A DNA stretch of 64,000 nucleotides, from assembly GCA_029216955.1 (NCBI GenBank), contig JANAVB010003400.1, forward strand, positions 16,564,868 through 16,628,867. Reading direction: 5' to 3'. This stretch comes from Iris pallida (taxonomy: Eukaryota > Streptophyta > Magnoliopsida > Asparagales > Iridaceae). Position numbers and translations under genes: made by a program. The notes below the pieces were generated by a model that was given only the letters and a program-made list of their open reading frames with translations, did not search any database and was not told the DNA's origin. Of the stretch, positions 23,171-33,888 are shown piece after piece; within the stretch, counting starts at the first letter, position 1, and each line of letters starts with the position of its first letter.

Positions 23171-23183
23171 NNNNNNNNNNNNN
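23171..23183. other. Assembly gap, 13 N
   Basis: Thirteen unknown bases. On the left is the outer 3' LTR of copy A, unfinished. On the right is sequence from inside the third insertion (equivalent to 5453 in copy A). The two sides are not adjacent in any complete copy. Confidence 1.
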
Positions 23184-26100
23184 TTGAAAAACTCTAACTG
23201 CTCAAACCTAGCGGCTAAGGGAAATTCGAATCCTCCCAAGATTCAAATCATGAAGCTCTTATCCAAAAACCACACTCGTTTTATCAAAACTTGTGTATAT
23301 ATAGATATGAAGGATCGGTTAGTTTTCCTTCCCAAACCCTAACTCTTTCCCTGCGGCTGGAGTTCATGAAGGTTAGCACGATCAAGAGAGTGGTTGACAA
23401 GTAGAGGCTTTGATTTCTCCAACAGGTAATCATCTTCCCTACACCATATCTTTAATTCCCTAAACTAGTTTGGCTGTACCATGTTTTCTATATGTAACTT
23501 GGATAGTTGAGAGTATGTCCAGGAGAACCCAGTTGAAAATGTTAGAATAATAGTGATATCAGAAAAAGAGAGTAGGCATCCTAGCGCTCAGTAACATGGC
23601 CATAGGATAATAGGACGAGTACTCCACATAGGTGTACCTAGGACAACTCACAAATAAAGGTTAAGGATTTTTAGTTCCTATGGTATCAGAGTATCTGGGA
23701 CTGAGAGGCAACATCTGAGTTACAACCCAATGCCAGATGTAATCAACATGGGTAAGATTAATATGCTAAGCCTATGGAGTACTCTAGTTTCCAATACACC
23801 ATAAGCTAGGGTTGACTTGTGTGGGTACAAGTGTATACTGTGCATAAGAGAGCACTTGTGCAGTTACCTACACGAGATCATGTATGTATATAGGTGACCA
23901 TAGTAGAAATTATAGGATACACGTTATAGGATACGCATTGCAGGAGGGTACCCAATGGGATACACGAGTAGCCAAGCATTAGCTCGTATATAATGGGTAA
24001 GTGAGTAGCAGTATCAGGAAAATAAAGGGGGAAGAGTCGGGTATCATTGGTGTATCTGATAAATCATGTGGGTGATGTAGACTCTATTCTGCACAGAGGA
24101 GGGTCATATCCTGCCGTTGTGGGCACGTGGATCAGAGTCATAAGTCGAAGGGACGTTAAGAGGCAACTGAGATGAAGTCCCAGTTTCAGTCTGAGATACA
24201 CATATGTTACAAGGGAAACACTCATGTGTATTCTTAGTAAGCAACATGTTTTCCTCATACCAGGAATGACTAAATGGGTCCATTTGTTACACTGAATGGT
24301 TTATCTTTGTTCTTGTGAATCAAATGTCGATTACGTGTTCAGGAATAATAGGCGGGGTAACAAACACCATTATCTATATAATATCATCATTAGGATTATG
24401 GCCATGGACATGGTTTAGCAACAGGAAGTAGGTACCCTAGGAACTCACCCATTAGTTAACTACCCGCAGTAGAGAATTGAGGGTCCAGCCGGGTGTGTGT
24501 GAAGGTAATTTGGATGTCAGTGTATCAGAAAATAGAGAAGATATTCCTGGCATATGCGTGTGTGCGCATATCATGCTCTAGTAAGGAGGAAAATACGATA
24601 CAGTAGCTAAACCATTACCCTGTCCTAAACTAATGTACAATTGAAGCATGAAAATAGAATTTGGTATTGGCATATTAGGAGATAGGCGGTAGTAGTCTGC
24701 AGGTATAGGGCAGACCGCAAGTGTAATGGTGAGTATGTCTCTTCAAGAGACATGCCATATGATTCAAGTATAGGGGTATGTTCCGGACGCTTACAGGAAC
24801 AGTAGCATAGGGCCAGGTGATTGTAGGGTTAGCATCATTGTAACATGGGTACTTCAAGTGACCTATTATTTGAGTGCATGAGTGCTCCAGAAACATTGAA
24901 GTATCAGTCTTCAATTGAGCGCACATGCTATAATTGTAGTTGAGTCTATAATATAAGTATCAAGGTCACCTTGTATCAATCACTACCTTAAGGTATTGAT
25001 TAGTAGACCAAGTATCCGAAGTCGAGTTGGGTACCAAGTCTCCAGATTAAGTCAGATCCCAAGTGTTGTACCTACTGTGCTAAACATCATGTCCTTTGGA
25101 GTCAGTATGAGATTCGAGTGCATAATACTTAGTATATCAGGAAAAAGAAAACTTGTCCTGTTCTAGTACCAGTAAAGGGAAATTATAGGCTGATATGGGT
25201 TGGTACCAGGTGTCGAGGAGTAATATAGAGGTGGCAATCTCTACATCAATCTCCTACTACCAAGGAGATTGAGGTATGTAATCGAGGGAGAGGTATGCAG
25301 ATGTGTGGTTGATAGGATATATGGTTTGTAATTTAAAATGGAGGATTGCCAGGTCAAATTGATCTTATTCACGTCAACTAACATTTCTAAGCACATCGAA
25401 ATATATATACAAATTGACAGTGGAAGATTGTTGGTACTTTATGTCCTTATGCTAGTTGTTTAATTTTTAAAAACTGTATCTTTGCGTGAACATCATGCAA
25501 ATATCAATTAGGTAGGTAATGTTATCACTTGAACTACCTGTTGGCTAGATTTTGGAGTGCTTGTGAGGTTGATGGAAAAATGTTGCTTGTAGTTTCAGTG
25601 AGGTGATGCTACCAGGTCATTGGGCAGTATACACATTGGCTTGCAATTTTAGTATACCAACACATAGCAAGCAATAAGTTTGACCCTTGGATTTTTAGTA
25701 CCAACTCCCATTGGCATGATACCTCATCTGATTTAAAGGTATATCTTTGAATGAACCTTGAGTATCAGGAACTTCAATGCAGTAAATTATCAGAGTATCG
25801 GAGTATCAAGGGTAGGCAATGTATTGAATATCCCTAGACATGTAAACAGTTCAACTTGAGACAACAAACACTTGCCATAAGCAGGACAACAGTATATCCT
25901 ACCTCTTGAACAATATCCTACTCATGTAGAGTCCTACCAGACCCTTGTACAGAATTCTAACTGATATTAGTTACATATACCCAAATTTCCTAAATGTTAC
26001 TCCATGATAATAATATAGAGGTGGTGTCATAAGTGGATAATTAATCATGTCAGTAGTGCGAGGTTAGCCTAAAGGCAGGGGTAATAGATAAAATACTATC

Positions 26101-27353
26101 CAGTTCAAAACTCAAACTTGATTCAAGGCCTAGAAAGTAAAATAAATAAAGTTCCTATATATAATATATATATATATATATTATATATATATATATATAT
26201 ATTGATATGGAAATTCATAATATAGGTTTTGTGGACTCTGACTCAGTGCTCAACCTCTACCCGCAGTACAGGACCACAGGTAAGTGCACTCTTTATTACT
26301 TTCAATTCTAATAGTTTTGTTCAGTACATACTATACATATGCTCTTTTGTTTGGTGACACGACGGACACACGAGTTAGTATCATGGACCCCTATTTATTA
26401 TATTCTTGTCTTACCTCACCTTCGTGTTTCGTGACTTGTTTGGGTTCATGTATACTGGTCGGGAGGGAAAATATCTTAGTAGACGTGTGAACTACCCTTT
26501 CTATCCCCCGTGTCTTTCGTGGAGAATAGCAGTCGCATATTTCACGTGCGGGGTGCCTAATTTATCCCATAGCCGTTCATGCGTCGAAACGGATATTTCA
26601 ACACACTTAGATAGTTGTCTTTTATTATTTCTTTACCTTTCACCACTTGCCATGTCATCATGCTTTTAAATTCTTTCTAGTTGACATACCATATTCTGCG
26701 ATTTATGCTTTCATTCTAGATATACCATATCATCAGCTTACTTTCTAGTTTCTTCCACATATGCTATTTCATGCACTGTCGTATCTATTTGTTGTGAATA
26801 GCTTTTCGTTTGTGTGCTTGTTCCATTCCTGACTGGAAAACCAATATTTTTAGGTGATGAGTTAGAGGATTTCTGTACCATATATTATGCATACTGCAGA
26901 TCCCGATTTTGGCTCACAGGACGAACTGGAGGCTGCTTTTGCGGTGTTACCCGCTACAGATGGGTTTTAGTAGACTTTATTTAGATTCTCACAGATTTGT
27001 TTAGTTTGAGACTTTTAGATATTATTCTATTTTGAGGTTCATGAGTTAATTTGTCGATGTTCTCTTAGTACATTTTATTTTCTTTGGAGACTATATCACT
27101 TTAGTACATTTTGATCTATCTTGGAGTTTTGTCAGATCATTTATTATCCTTCTCTCCAAACTGTGGTTATTATATAAAATTCATCTTGTCTTGATCTTAT
27201 ATGTTGATGTGGTTTACATTGTGCAAATATATAGAAACTGTGTGTGGTTTTTTATAAATTGGAGATGACTAGACAGCATACTACCGTCGACTCTACGGCG
27301 TAGGCTGGACGTACCCATGGCTCATGCCCAAATATTGAGTGCTGGTCGTGACA
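23184..27353 (+). mobile_element. Third insertion, copy C (left end missing)
   Basis: Aligned with 5453-9931 of copy A but with clearly more substitutions and small indels than separate A from B. It starts abruptly at the gap and ends GGTCGTGACA, followed by the CCTTG duplication (27354-27358). The TA tract is only about 50 bp here (26157-26203). Zinc-knuckle-like CRCGH near 24111 is as degenerate as in A. No intact ORF. Confidence 0.8.
26157..26203. repeat. Short TA tract, copy C
   Basis: Same site as the tracts of about 300 bp in copies A and B, but short and lacking the duplicated AAATAAAGTTCCTTATGG motif. Confidence 0.9.
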
Positions 27354-27358
27354 CCTTG

Positions 27359-27529
27359 TACCAGACAAATGATCTCTCGACTTATCACTTTTGCTGCAAG
27401 AAGGGATATGTTCAGAAGAATTGCGAGAAGAAGTTAGGGCGGTGCCCTGGATTATTTGTATTATTAATATTATGTATTGTTATATTATATATTTAATTTC
27501 GAGGACGAAATTTTCTAAAGAGGATAGGT
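27359..27529 (+). pseudogene. Outer element internal end with zinc-knuckle remnant, copy C
   Basis: The same CCKKGYVQKNC-like segment (27380-27430) and the polypurine region TTTCGAGGACGAAA..AAGAGGATAGG, immediately before an outer 3' LTR. No pol sequence lies between them. Confidence 0.6.
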
Positions 27530-28044
27530 TGTAAGCCCCCTGGATTTTAGATTTTTTTTAATTATTTGGTTTAATATAGTTAAATATATATTTTCCCACT
27601 TTTATTCATGATAAAAAATGTACTCTTCCGTAGGTTTGATTTTTGGAGCACAAGAAATGCCAATCTCTAGAAACTTATTTCATGAGTTTTGACCTAGACA
27701 AGTTTATCTTTGATTTGGAATATCATGTCCCACTCAAATATGTCTTCTTGTATTCTATTTGCTTCGCACAACTTTGGGGTCAATTTAGGCCAAGAAGTTA
27801 TCTATCGTGAGACTTGTCGTAACTTCCAACTTAAATTCCAGACTCGACATCGATCCAACAGAAATGACGCAATATATGTTTGACTAATTTTGAGCCAACT
27901 ACACACATGCCTATGGTGTCCCACACAGTTGAGTTCCCATGTGCTATTTATTTTGAGATGACACACAAGTCAAAACTATAGACATATTGGATTTAAATCG
28001 ATTACAAAAATTCTACCGACCCAAAACTAGACCAACTAGGGTTC
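27530..28044 (+). repeat. Outer element copy C, 3' LTR, part 1
   Basis: Starts TGTAAGCCCCCTGG and is interrupted at the same base as A and B by a Tekay element; GGTTC is at 28040-28044. Sharing this exact site shows that C, A and B descend from one nested locus, not from independent insertions. Confidence 0.9.
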
Positions 28045-30684
28045 TGTCACCCTCATTTCCCGTATTTCATATTTATACTCATAATTGGATTTTTGGCATG
28101 TATTTTTTTTATTATTTTTTTCTCGACTTGAGGAATTTTGGGTTTTCTAGTATTTTGGTTTTCGGCTCGGCTCGGTTTTAGTTGAGTGGTTTGATTTTAG
28201 ACCCAATGGAACACTTTAACCTATACTCCACCCTCATTCCACCACAACCACCCTCATTAAAACCCCACCAACCACTCTCTCTCTCATTACTTCCCCCATT
28301 AATTTCTAACTTCTTCTTCTTCCTTCTTCCACACAACACCCCACCCATAGGCAAGTGCATCTTGCCACCACATGAAGACAAATTTTATTTGTCTATTAGC
28401 TTAATTAGATGATTTGGAACAACATTAGAACTTGACATTTTTGGATTTGGAGTTTGGATTTTTCTAGATCTAAATTTTTATCATTTTCGGAATTCCTTGG
28501 AATTGATCTACCAAACTTGGATTTTTGCTTATTTTGATGCTTCTATGTTGTAGAGAATAGAATTTTACACAAGTTAGACTCTTGAAAATCCGGATTTCGA
28601 GTTTTATGGACCAAGTTTGATGTTCCAAAGATTTGAAGCCATGGGTGTTCTTCCTCTTAGCAAGAGGAAGAAGAAGACCCCCCCCCCCGCGTGCGCTCTT
28701 TAGCGTGCTGCTGGCACGCGTGCCTCGCCGCCTTGCGCCCATGCGCGCTTGGCTGCATTGCGCTGCCCCCGCGTCGTGCCCTTTGGCGCTGGCCGCTGAA
28801 ACCGTTGGCGCATGCGCTCTTTAGCGCGTGCAGCCCCGCCGATTCGCCCGGCCCCCGGCGCACTTGGCCCCTGCGCACTTGGCCCCGGCCCCCGCGCCCC
28901 CGGGTTAGCCCTGCGCGCTTGGCCGCGCCCCTGCGCGCTTGACCCCGCGCCCCCTACGCGCTTGACCCTGCGCCCTTGTCCACTTGGACCCCGCCCCCAG
29001 CGCGCTCGGCTCCCCGCGCCCTTTGGCGCGCTGTGACCGTTCCCGAGTGCGTCTCGTGGCGCCGTTTGCTCGAGTCCCCTTGCCTGGCGTACCCTGTGCC
29101 ATGGCTTCCCCTCCTGACCCTTGGTGTTTCCCCTGGGTTCTCGGTTTTCTCTTGCTGATTTTGTTTTCTGGGAGCTTGATGCCACAGCACGACTCGACTG
29201 ACCCGACACGCCTTGACATGATTTTCGGTGTTTTTAATTTATGGCTAGCATTCTCTGATTTTGGTGCTTGTAACTCGTGGCTTTTAACTTGTAACCTGCA
29301 ACCTGTAATTAATCCCCTGTAACTTGACGTCTTGATAGTGGCCGCCTTGGCGCACTCTTGACTTGACTCGACTTGATAGCTGGTGTACTTGACTTGCCCT
29401 GATACGTGGGTGTTCCTCCTTGTTGTGTTGTGTAAATCTACTTGTCTTGTCTTGCATCATGTCTAGGACGTGACTTCCTGGGCACCACGGCCAGGGACTC
29501 ATAATAAATTGGATTAGGCTAATGATTAGATCAAACTAGAACATGGAGAATTTCCAGTCACAAGTAATCTCGTTATCTGGGCACTTTAATGGACGTGTAG
29601 CTTGCCGACGAGTAGAGCACATTTCTAGCACACTGTCATGTGTTGCACCTCTAAGTCACCTAAGGGTATATCGTCTCCTGGGTGATGTACCCAACCATAC
29701 TCTCAACCCGCGGAAGGATAACTAGATAGTCTGCAGGGCTTGGGACTGGGAAATTCTCATTGCATCTTGTTAGTAATTAGGCTTGTGATAACCCTAGTTA
29801 GTTAAGGTAGTAAGCCGTAGTAATTGTTTGGCCGCTTGTGAATGGATGTTGTCTAGTCCTGTCTAAGTCTGGTTTAGTCCCAGTACCTGGTTCCTCCCGA
29901 ACATGTTTGTTTTACTTGTCTTAAAAATAAGTGGGTAGAGACAAGTGCTATTCAGGCGAAGGACTACAACCCCGGTCCTTGTTTGGTTTACGGGTTGTAA
30001 TCTGGCTCCCGGAATGGTTCCATGTCTTTAGTCGTTTATTTTCCTGCTGTACTTTTATTACTTGTACCTTCTTCTATTTTTTATGTTCTGATATGCTGGC
30101 TTTTGTTCTTATTTTGTGGCCTCCTTTGTGGCACTTGCTCTTTCTGGGGTTTAACCCAGCTGGTTTTGTGTGGCCAGATTTCGGAGCAGCACCCGAGGAT
30201 CTACCGAACCTCCAGCCCGATGGTGGCGACTAGAAGGAATCTGGGCTACGAGTGGGTTTTCCATTTTGTTTCGCTCACTCTACTGTAAAATTATTCTTTT
30301 GAGGCGTTTAGCCGACGAGCACCTGTTAGCTCGATGCATATTTACTTACTGTCTGTCTACGGGCTGTAAACATGATTAACAAATCCTAGGTTTGATCATG
30401 TATGACTAAACTCCTGCTAGTCCTCGTATTTTGTACGACTAGCTTCATGATCAACTGAATATGTAATATTTGGGATGCCTTTTATTGTTTATTTGGTGGT
30501 CTAATATCTTGTAATTATATTATTTGTTTGAGATTGAGACAATAGGCTTGACCTTAAGAGACTGTTGGCTTGTAGTAAACCCTCATTTCTAGACAGCCGT
30601 GACTGTATTGCGAGGTAGATTTCAATATACGTAGCTGTCTATGTACGCCCCCGCTCTCCAGTATTCTGGTTCTGGGGCGTCACA
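28045..30684 (+). repeat. Tekay-like element copy C, 5' LTR
   Basis: TGTCACCC to GGCGTCACA, with a GC-rich island at about 28676-29060 whose short units differ in number and order from A and B. It is followed by TGGTTTAAGTGGTGGCCCATGC, which gives a second version of the primer-binding region. Confidence 0.9.
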
Positions 30685-30926
30685 TGGTTTAAGTGGTGGC
30701 CCATGCAGGTCTTGGTATTCAAGATATGTGAGGGTTTACCGGATAAATGTCTCAATCAATACTCGTCTTTGATCTCCATTCATATCCTCTGCATCTCTGG
30801 ATTCTTGTCCTGATCATGTGCTTGTGTCGTTGATCTGTCCTGGTCCTTCCTTATTGTTTTCCCTGTGTCGTCTTCTTCAGCGGCACTATACCTGATCCTG
30901 CCGATCAGCAAGGTTGAGCCCTTCCC

Positions 30927-33204
30927 GTGGACCACCAGCGATCCGGAGATCAAGCCCAGCATTCCGGAGTAGCCTCCAGAGTTGTACCTCCCGGAGAAGA
31001 GCCTCCAGTTCGGCCCATCCAGCCTGCAGAGCCTGACGATGGCACCTTGGTAGGTCTCATCAGGACCTTGATAGCTTCCCAGGATCGTCGAGGAGACGCC
31101 TTGCACCAGGTAGTGGCAGATGCTTTGACTAGAGGCGGTCATCCGGGAAACAGCACGGCCAACAGCTTCAAGCGCTTGAACCCTCCATTTTTCGACGGCA
31201 GCGAGGATGCGATTGCCGCGGACGCTTGGCTTCAGGATATCGAGGTAATTCTGGAAGCAGCTAGGACACCTGAGAATGAGAAGGTGGCAGTGGTATGCTT
31301 GCAGTTGTTAGACTTGGCTCGCAGTTGGTGGGCAGTACAAGCCATGTGATTAGTGGCACCCATTGCTTGGGCAGTGTTTAGAGAAAGATTCCAGACAAAG
31401 TATTTTGATGCTGTAGCTCGGTACGACCTACAGACGAGATTTACCAACTTGAAGCAAGGAGGCAGAACGGTCGACGGTTGTGCATCTGTGTTTTCTAGAC
31501 TCAGTAGGTTTTCTCCCACCTTGGTGGCGACCGAGTTTGATAGGGCCCAGCGATTCCAGCAGGGACTGCATTTGGAGATCTTGTTGGCAGTCGAGCAGTT
31601 CGAGAACCAGACGTTCGATGCAGTATTGAGAGCAGCTAGGAGGCACGAGTATACTCCCAGAGGATCGTGGATAGGACCGGAGGTAGGAAGCGGTCCCACA
31701 ACCAGATGCAGCAATCATCAGCTCCAACCCCGACAGCAAGGGGTTTGACCATTAGAACTCCGAGGCGGGCGGCCTCAGTAACGTCGGTTCAGCATTCAAC
31801 CCCGACGTACCCGCAGTAACAGAAGCAGAAGCAGACTTCTGCGATGGGATGTTCTCATTGTGGGAAGCCAGGCCGTGTAGTGGCGGATTGTCGTAGGGCA
31901 CAGGGATTGTGCCTGGCTTGTGGAGCGGCAGATCACAAGATAGAAGCCTGCCCAAATAGGGGTAGTTCATCCTCTTCTAACCTAACCAGTCCATCGGTTA
32001 GGGGACCAGCACCTATGCAGCAGCAGTACCCTAGGCCATTGTTGCCTCAGGCCCAGGCATTTCATCAGCAAAACCAGCAGCAGTACACCCAAGCCCAAGT
32101 GCAGAACAGGCAGAGAGGTTTCCAGCAGAGGGGACCCGCAGCTAGAGGACAAGGTCAGGCCATGATGATGACTATGAAAGAAGAAGTTGCACCAGGTGAG
32201 GTAGTGGCAGGTACTATTCTCGTCAACTCCTCTCCAGCATCGGTATTATTTGATTCTGGTGTATCGCATTCATTCATATCTGCATGATTTGCGACACGGA
32301 TAGGATTGGAGCCCGAGCCATTATCAGTAAGGCTCAATATACTTACTGGTAATGGTCTTGTGGGAGTAGATCGGGTGTTTTCCTCGTGTCGGATCGTAGT
32401 TAGCGGTAGAGAGTTCCTCGCTAGATTTATAAATTCCCTATGGCAGACTATGATGTAGTCTTAGGCATGGATTGGTTGAGGAACCAGTATGCTAGGATAG
32501 ACTGCCATATTGGCAGGGTTATCTTTAGTATCCCAGGCGAGCCAGAGTGTTCATTTTCCAGAGGCGCAGTGGAACCATCATCTCCAGTATTGCGGATGGC
32601 CGTAGCAGAGTACAGTTACCCAGGATAGTTGAAGAATTTCCAGATGTCTTCCCAGAAGAACTTCCAGGAATGCCGCCAGAGCGGGAGATCGAGTTCACTA
32701 TAGACTTGATCCCCGGGACAGCACCAGTATCAGAGAGAGTCTACAGGATGGCGCCTTCAGAGTTGGAGATTTTGTACAAGATGATTGAAGAATTAAGGAC
32801 CAAGGGATTCATTCGTGCAAGTGGATCGCCTTGGGGAGCCCCGATGCTTCTTGTGAAAAAGAAGGATGGTACATCCAGGTTATGTGTAGATTATCGTACC
32901 ATGAACTCAGTGACAATCAAGAACAGATACCCTCTCCCGAGGATAGATGACTTGTTTGATCAACTCAGAGGGGCTTCAGTGTTCTCGAAGATAGACTTGC
33001 GGTCAGGATACCACCAGATCAGAGTTAGAGAGCAGGACATCCCGAAGATAGCATTTAGATCGAGATATGGGCATTGGGAGTTCCTTGTCATGCCCTTTGG
33101 AGCGACCAATGCGCCAGCCGTATTCATGGACCTCATGAATCGCATTTTCATGCCTTACTTGGATCAGTTTGTGATCGTGTTCCTAGATGATATCCTGGTC
33201 TACA
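30927..33204 (+). pseudogene. Gag and partial Pol of Tekay-like element, copy C
   Basis: Same order as copy A: Gag core (GTG at 30927), TGA at 31347, one-base loss near 31653, TAA at 31817 shared with A and B, two CCHC knuckles from 31850, protease with LFDSGVSHSF (Val in place of the usual Ala), TGA at 32285, two one-base losses near 32430 and 32607, then RT to the FLDD box (Asp codons 33186-33191). Where A and B have stop or damaged codons, C keeps Gln (in REQDIPK) and Gly (in MPFGATNAP), so C preserves some ancestral states while having its own breaks. It is truncated at 33204. Confidence 0.88.
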
Positions 33205-33247
33205 ATAATAATAATAATATAATAATAATAATAATAATAATATTAAT
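33205..33247. repeat. AAT microsatellite at the copy C junction
   Basis: About 40 bp of (AAT)n and close variants, exactly where the Tekay copy C ends and CACTA-related sequence begins. Confidence 0.9.
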
Positions 33248-33883
33248 GCACACTATTCTATAATTACTATCCAATAAATATTATAAAACCTATTTATTAA
33301 TTAAGTCCAAAAATATGGGTTTTATATCAACTCTCTATAACAACCTCTTTATCAACTCTAACATCCTCATCAGTAACTTCAATTTGCATATCATTAACGA
33401 CAGTTGAATTCATGTAGGAAAGTTAAGGAATGACTACTTCATCCTCCTAGTATGCCAGATCTCCGACATTATAAGTGTTTCTAGCTTTATGCATACAGCC
33501 CACCAATCTTTGGTATTGTGCCGTCGACTAGGATAACTTGTGAAGTATATTTGAACTGTTTAACTTGCCAACACAAAAGGTTCGAATCCTCCATATATTT
33601 ACCATGTCTTATATCGACAAATCCAAATTGTTTGTCTATTTTTCATCATTACTTAGGTCTTGTATCGAACTAATCACATTTAAACAACACAATGTTTGTA
33701 TTAAAGAAAACCAACCGTGGGTATTCCAGCTCTATAACAGCTCTTAGTACACCATAATCATGTTCTAGATCCGCATCGTAAACTGAGCCCCTCACAAACA
33801 CTCCAGAACTCTTAGTATAATTGCCATCTTCATCGACAAACGAGTGATTGATAGGTTTATCAGTTGTTCTAAACTTGAAGCCA
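33248..33883 (-). pseudogene. CACTA (En/Spm) transposase remnant, DUF4216 part
   Basis: Read on the minus strand from 33883 leftwards this gives a recognisable DUF4216 domain, the C-terminal part of plant TNP2-type CACTA transposase genes: NGFKFRT, then SSGVFVRG, then YGVLRAVIELEYP, then VLFKCD with a stop where Trp is usual (about 33670). Further left, pieces such as VKQFKYTSQV and WWAVCIKARNTY continue the domain in shifting frames. The N-terminal side is interrupted at 33884 by the outer element and continues at 58241. CACTA transposases cut and paste the element by its inverted terminal repeats; this copy has stops and frameshifts and is dead. Confidence 0.8.
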
Positions 33884-33888
33884 TTAAT
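33884..33888. other. Target-site duplication TTAAT, left copy (outer element B)
   Basis: TTAAT precedes the LTR start TGTAAGCCCC; TTAAT follows the LTR end GGGCGTGACA at 58236-58240. The match marks the outer element's insertion point in the CACTA gene. Confidence 0.95.

Larger units (their letters stand above)
28045..33204 (+). mobile_element. Tekay-like element copy C, truncated in reverse transcriptase
   Basis: 5' LTR 28045-30684 (2,640 bp, ending GGCGTCACA), then gag and the first part of pol. Sequence matching copy A ends at TGGTCTACA (33204), just after the RT FLDD box; A continues with GCAAGAGC while C passes into an AAT microsatellite. RNase H, integrase, 3' LTR and right target-site duplication are missing. 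The join could be a real deletion or an assembly error. Confidence 0.88.

Noticed and set aside
22885..23187. 100-codon ORF running into the N gap
   Set aside because: It is LTR sequence; the copy at 57560 ends after 78 codons, and the last residues are unknown bases.
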